A stretch of 64,000 bases of DNA, taken from NCBI GenBank assembly GCA_003151335.1, contig PLXE01000040.1, positions 17,289 through 81,288 of the forward strand, written 5' to 3'. Position 1 is the stretch's first letter, and each line of letters begins with the position of its first letter. This document shows, in pieces, positions 61,541-64,000 of the stretch. The stretch is from Acidobacteriaceae bacterium. GTDB lineage: Bacteria; Acidobacteriota; Terriglobia; Terriglobales; Acidobacteriaceae. The translations under genes were made by a program, and so were the position numbers. Below the pieces are notes generated by a model. That model saw only the letters and a list, made by a program, of their open reading frames with translations. It was not told where the DNA came from and ran no database searches.

Positions 61541-62344
61541 CTGACGCGCATTCAACTACTCGGAGTTCTTCTATGTTACAACGACGGCGATCTTCTCGAG
61601 GACTCCCTTCGCTATCTTCTTGACCAAGGCCATCACGTAATTGTGTGGGACCACGGATCTACGGACGAAACTCCGGAAATCATCCGTCGTTACCAAAGCG
61701 AGTTGCTGGAAAGCCGTCACATTCCGAGAGAGTTCGACTTCTATGAGTTGTATGCAGCCATGTCGAGACATCTTATGGAAAGCTATGTATCTGCTTACGA
61801 CTGGATCTCCTGGCCGGATCAAGACGAGTTTCTGGAAGGGCCGTCGCGGGCGAAACCGTATCGGGAATGCGTCGAAGAAGTGCACGCTTCGCCCTGTAGC
61901 TGGATACAATTCCATAACTATAATTATTGGCTGACCAGCGCCGACGATCAGGAAATCCAGTCACCGCCGCTTCGCATCCGGCATTATGCGCTCTTTCCAG
62001 ATTGTGCGCCGCGCATTCGCTCCTGGCGGGCCTCGGCAACCAACCTGCGGGTCTTCAACCACAATCCACCGCTGGGCGATCCCTGGCCCGCGCGCTTCAA
62101 CCTTCGTCATTACCCCATGCGATCGCGGGAACAAATGCTGGCTCGCATCCTACGCGATCGCGCGGGTTTACGCCGCGGCGACAGCAACTACCATTACGAC
62201 AATATGAAGCTGAATATGAATCGGCTGGAGATTGCGTCCGAGCAGCTCCATTATGACGATGGGCGCTCCGAATTGAATCCCGAGCCGATTTTTAATTGGC
62301 GCTCCATTTACGGATTTGGCGCACCTGCGGAGTCGGCCTCCTGA
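61541..62344 (+). CDS. Family 2 glycosyltransferase-like protein with probable CTG start
   Basis: About 267 residues. The first ATG/GTG-type start in frame is at 61643, but that would remove the GT2 opening 'LLGVLLCYNDGDLLEDSLRYLLDQGHHVIVWDHGSTDET'. The frame is open back to a TAG at 61535-61537, and the only NUG codon between is CTG at 61541, with AAAGGGAG about 10 bases upstream. Core: 'HGSTDETPEIIRRY', 'YDWISWPDQDEFLEG' (DxD-type 'DQDE'), and 'RHYPMRSREQMLARILRDRAGL'. It resembles the PF13704-like GT2 branch. Likely polysaccharide or LPS related, next to the methyltransferase. Confidence 0.8.
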   Translation: MTRIQLLGVLLCYNDGDLLEDSLRYLLDQGHHVIVWDHGSTDETPEIIRRYQSELLESRHIPREFDFYELYAAMSRHLMESYVSAYDWISWPDQDEFLEGPSRAKPYRECVEEVHASPCSWIQFHNYNYWLTSADDQEIQSPPLRIRHYALFPDCAPRIRSWRASATNLRVFNHNPPLGDPWPARFNLRHYPMRSREQMLARILRDRAGLRRGDSNYHYDNMKLNMNRLEIASEQLHYDDGRSELNPEPIFNWRSIYGFGAPAESAS

Positions 62345-62457
62345 CGCAGGGCTGCGTGTCGTCGGAGTGGAAACGAAAGTGGAAAACCGCACTAAGGCAT
62401 TGTATTTAAGGGGAGACCGCCCGGAGGGTTCGCCAACGCGGCGACCGCGCTGCTAGA

Positions 62458-63999
62458 ATGTCGGGTTCAACAGCCTCGGGTGCGGAAGCAGGCCGGTTAC
62501 TCGCGATCAGGACGAAACCCTCGCGCGACGCTACGGCTTGGACTGTCCGATGGGTTCCAATGAATTACTTCTGGGATGACCAGTTTCATCTTTACCGAAC
62601 CAAGAATCCGGGGGAGTTCTCCTATTCCGACGGCGTAGAGGTGGAAGAACGCCTGCTTAGCACGGTTGCGAACGCTAAAGACCGCAGCACTTTTTCGCAA
62701 GAATTAGCGGAGTCTATTTGCGACTGGCCCGGTGAATACCACTTCAGCAGGTTTCGTCACTGCCTGGTGCGGCCGCTGGAGTTGCATGCGGGCGATAGAG
62801 TTCTCGAACTTGGCTGTGGTTGCGGCGCGATCACCCGCTTCCTTGGCGAGATTGGCGCGAAGGTAGTCGCCGTCGAAGGAAGCTTGCCCCGGGCGCGCGT
62901 CGCCGCGGAGCGCTGCCGGGAACTCAGCAATGTGCGAGTGGTGGTAGATGACATTCTGCGTTTCGAAACCGATGAGCGATTTGATTGCATACTTTTGATC
63001 GGGGTGCTGGAATACGCGGCCTTGTACTCAGGCAGAGAGAAGCCGTTTGAGCACTATCTGCAGGCGGTAACCCGTTTCCTCGCCCCCGGCGGCAGGGTGG
63101 TTATCGCTATCGAGAATAAAGTGGGCTTGAAGTATTTCAATGGCTGTGGCGAAGACCACGTTGGTATCCCGTTCTTCGGAGTTCAAGATCTCTACGGGAC
63201 TAGGACCGCTCGCACCTTTGGAAGGCGTGAATTGATCGCACTTCTATCTGCGGCTGGACTGTCCCAGGTTCGCTTCTATTATCCTTTTCCAGACTATAAG
63301 CTACCCTCTGTGGTCCTCTCTGAGAACGCATTGACGGATCCTGGGTTTGACGCCATCGATTTGCTGGCCCGCTGCCATGCTCGCGACTATACGGGTTCGC
63401 CCTACCGTGGCTTCGATGAAGCCCTCGCTTTCTCAGTGTTGCATGCCAATGGCCTGCTTGCCGACCTGAGCAATTCATTCCTTATAGTTGCAACACCGGA
63501 CAAGGAACCGCCAGCAAGGGCTACGAAACTTGCGTTTGCATGGTCGGTAAATCGTGCGCCAGAAGTTTGTACCCAAACGACCTTTGTGCGGGATGGGTCT
63601 GGAATACGGGTGTTGAAGGAACCTCTCACATCCTCGCCCAGTGGTAGTCGTGCGGTAGATGAGAGCCTGGCAATCACGCACCAGGTCTCTGAGTCCGTGT
63701 ACCGGCCTGGCCGGCAATTGTTGTGGAACCTGCTGCGAGCGCGAGCTGGTGGCGGAGATGTGGAATCCATCGTTCAAGCGTTGCGGCCATGGATGGAATT
63801 TCTCCTGGAGCATGCTCGTGTGTCGCCGGCGCAAGTCGCCGATGTATGGGATGACCTGCCGAAACTATCGTCATACGTGCTTGCTGGCGACTTCCTGGAC
63901 TGCACTCCCTTCAACCTTCTCAACATTGATGGCAAGCTGGTGCCCATTGATGATGAGTGGCGGAGCAAAAACGACATTATTGAGAATCACATAATATAG
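62458..63999 (+). CDS. SAM-dependent methyltransferase of the polysaccharide-biosynthesis type
   Basis: 513-codon frame; the real start may be the ATG at 62560 ('MNYFWDDQFHLYRTKNPGEF'), as the first 34 residues are Arg/Thr-rich and neither start has a good ribosome site. Class I methyltransferase motifs: 'RVLELGCGCGAITRFLGE' (motif I, about 118-135), 'VVAVEGSLPRA', 'FDCILLIGVLEYA', 'FLAPGGRVVIAIENK'. After about residue 270 comes an LPS-type extension ('FNLLNIDGKLVPIDDEWR'). The stop at 63997-63999 follows 'WRSKNDIIENHII', where relatives usually continue, so the gene may be truncated or frameshifted at the window edge. Confidence 0.82.
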   Translation: MSGSTASGAEAGRLLAIRTKPSRDATAWTVRWVPMNYFWDDQFHLYRTKNPGEFSYSDGVEVEERLLSTVANAKDRSTFSQELAESICDWPGEYHFSRFRHCLVRPLELHAGDRVLELGCGCGAITRFLGEIGAKVVAVEGSLPRARVAAERCRELSNVRVVVDDILRFETDERFDCILLIGVLEYAALYSGREKPFEHYLQAVTRFLAPGGRVVIAIENKVGLKYFNGCGEDHVGIPFFGVQDLYGTRTARTFGRRELIALLSAAGLSQVRFYYPFPDYKLPSVVLSENALTDPGFDAIDLLARCHARDYTGSPYRGFDEALAFSVLHANGLLADLSNSFLIVATPDKEPPARATKLAFAWSVNRAPEVCTQTTFVRDGSGIRVLKEPLTSSPSGSRAVDESLAITHQVSESVYRPGRQLLWNLLRARAGGGDVESIVQALRPWMEFLLEHARVSPAQVADVWDDLPKLSSYVLAGDFLDCTPFNLLNIDGKLVPIDDEWRSKNDIIENHII

Positions 64000-64000
64000 T

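Overview
The window reads as chromosomal DNA of an Acidobacteriota bacterium, probably class Terriglobia (Koribacter-like). This is inferred from gene order, from small acidobacterial-type zinc-ribbon and sigma-like proteins, from Gloeo_Verruco repeats, and from dispersed palindromic repeats with motifs such as 'ATCCCTCNGGGCTNAAGCCC' and 'TGTCATCCTGAGCG'. No rRNA, tRNA, CRISPR array or transposase was seen.

Layout. 1-3.2 kb: a truncated family 2 glycosyltransferase diverging from a UDP-sulfoquinovose synthase, then a LolA-like protein and a small membrane protein. 3.4-9.8 kb: mutS2, a fluoride module (riboswitch, crcB, DUF190), zwf, a 3-methyladenine DNA glycosylase and ruvA. 10.2-19.6 kb: the replication-origin neighbourhood. 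The leftward cluster rpmH-rnpA-yidD-yidC-jag-mnmE diverges from rightward dnaA and dnaN, with an exported hypothetical protein inserted between jag and mnmE. 19.6-31.5 kb: a decayed hicBA pair, a TPR protein, an ABC permease, thrS, an EamA transporter, a tilS gene carrying two in-frame repeat insertions, and ftsH. 31.7-36.5 kb: a tumE/tumA-type toxin-antitoxin pair, a selD whose active-site codon is UGA with a bacterial SECIS hairpin (the real gene starts 75 bases upstream of the naive start), a DUF2393-type protein, a probable 6S RNA, an OppF-like ATPase, and a universal-stress-protein remnant. 36.7-43.1 kb: a Glu/Leu-type dehydrogenase followed by two overlapping genes for PEP-synthase-like ATP-grasp proteins. 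These lack the phosphohistidine and PEP-binding domains but share an uncharacterised 'GRWGS...HFF' module, and the second also carries a nucleotidyltransferase domain. 43-53.6 kb: a metallophosphoesterase remnant, a repeat-rich exported protein, a SurA/PpiC chaperone, a YhaM-like HD nuclease, a HAD hydrolase, an ammonium transporter with a beta-barrel porin, a rhodanese and hypotheticals. 53.8-57.4 kb: small acidobacterial regulatory and zinc-binding proteins, a LuxR-type fragment, a phage-repressor-like regulator and a hemerythrin-like protein. 57.8-61.4 kb: a collapsed Tad/Flp pilus locus (flp, cpaB, a tadZ cut at its P-loop and joined to the tail of tadC, and an intact tadZ). 61.5-64 kb: a second family 2 glycosyltransferase and a methyltransferase that runs to the window edge.

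The strongest non-routine signals are the selenocysteine SelD, the paired phosphotransfer-less PEP-synthase-like genes, the repeats domesticated inside tilS, the Tad-locus deletion joint, the hicA deletion, and the 6S RNA candidate. All calls come from reading the sequence; no database search was run.
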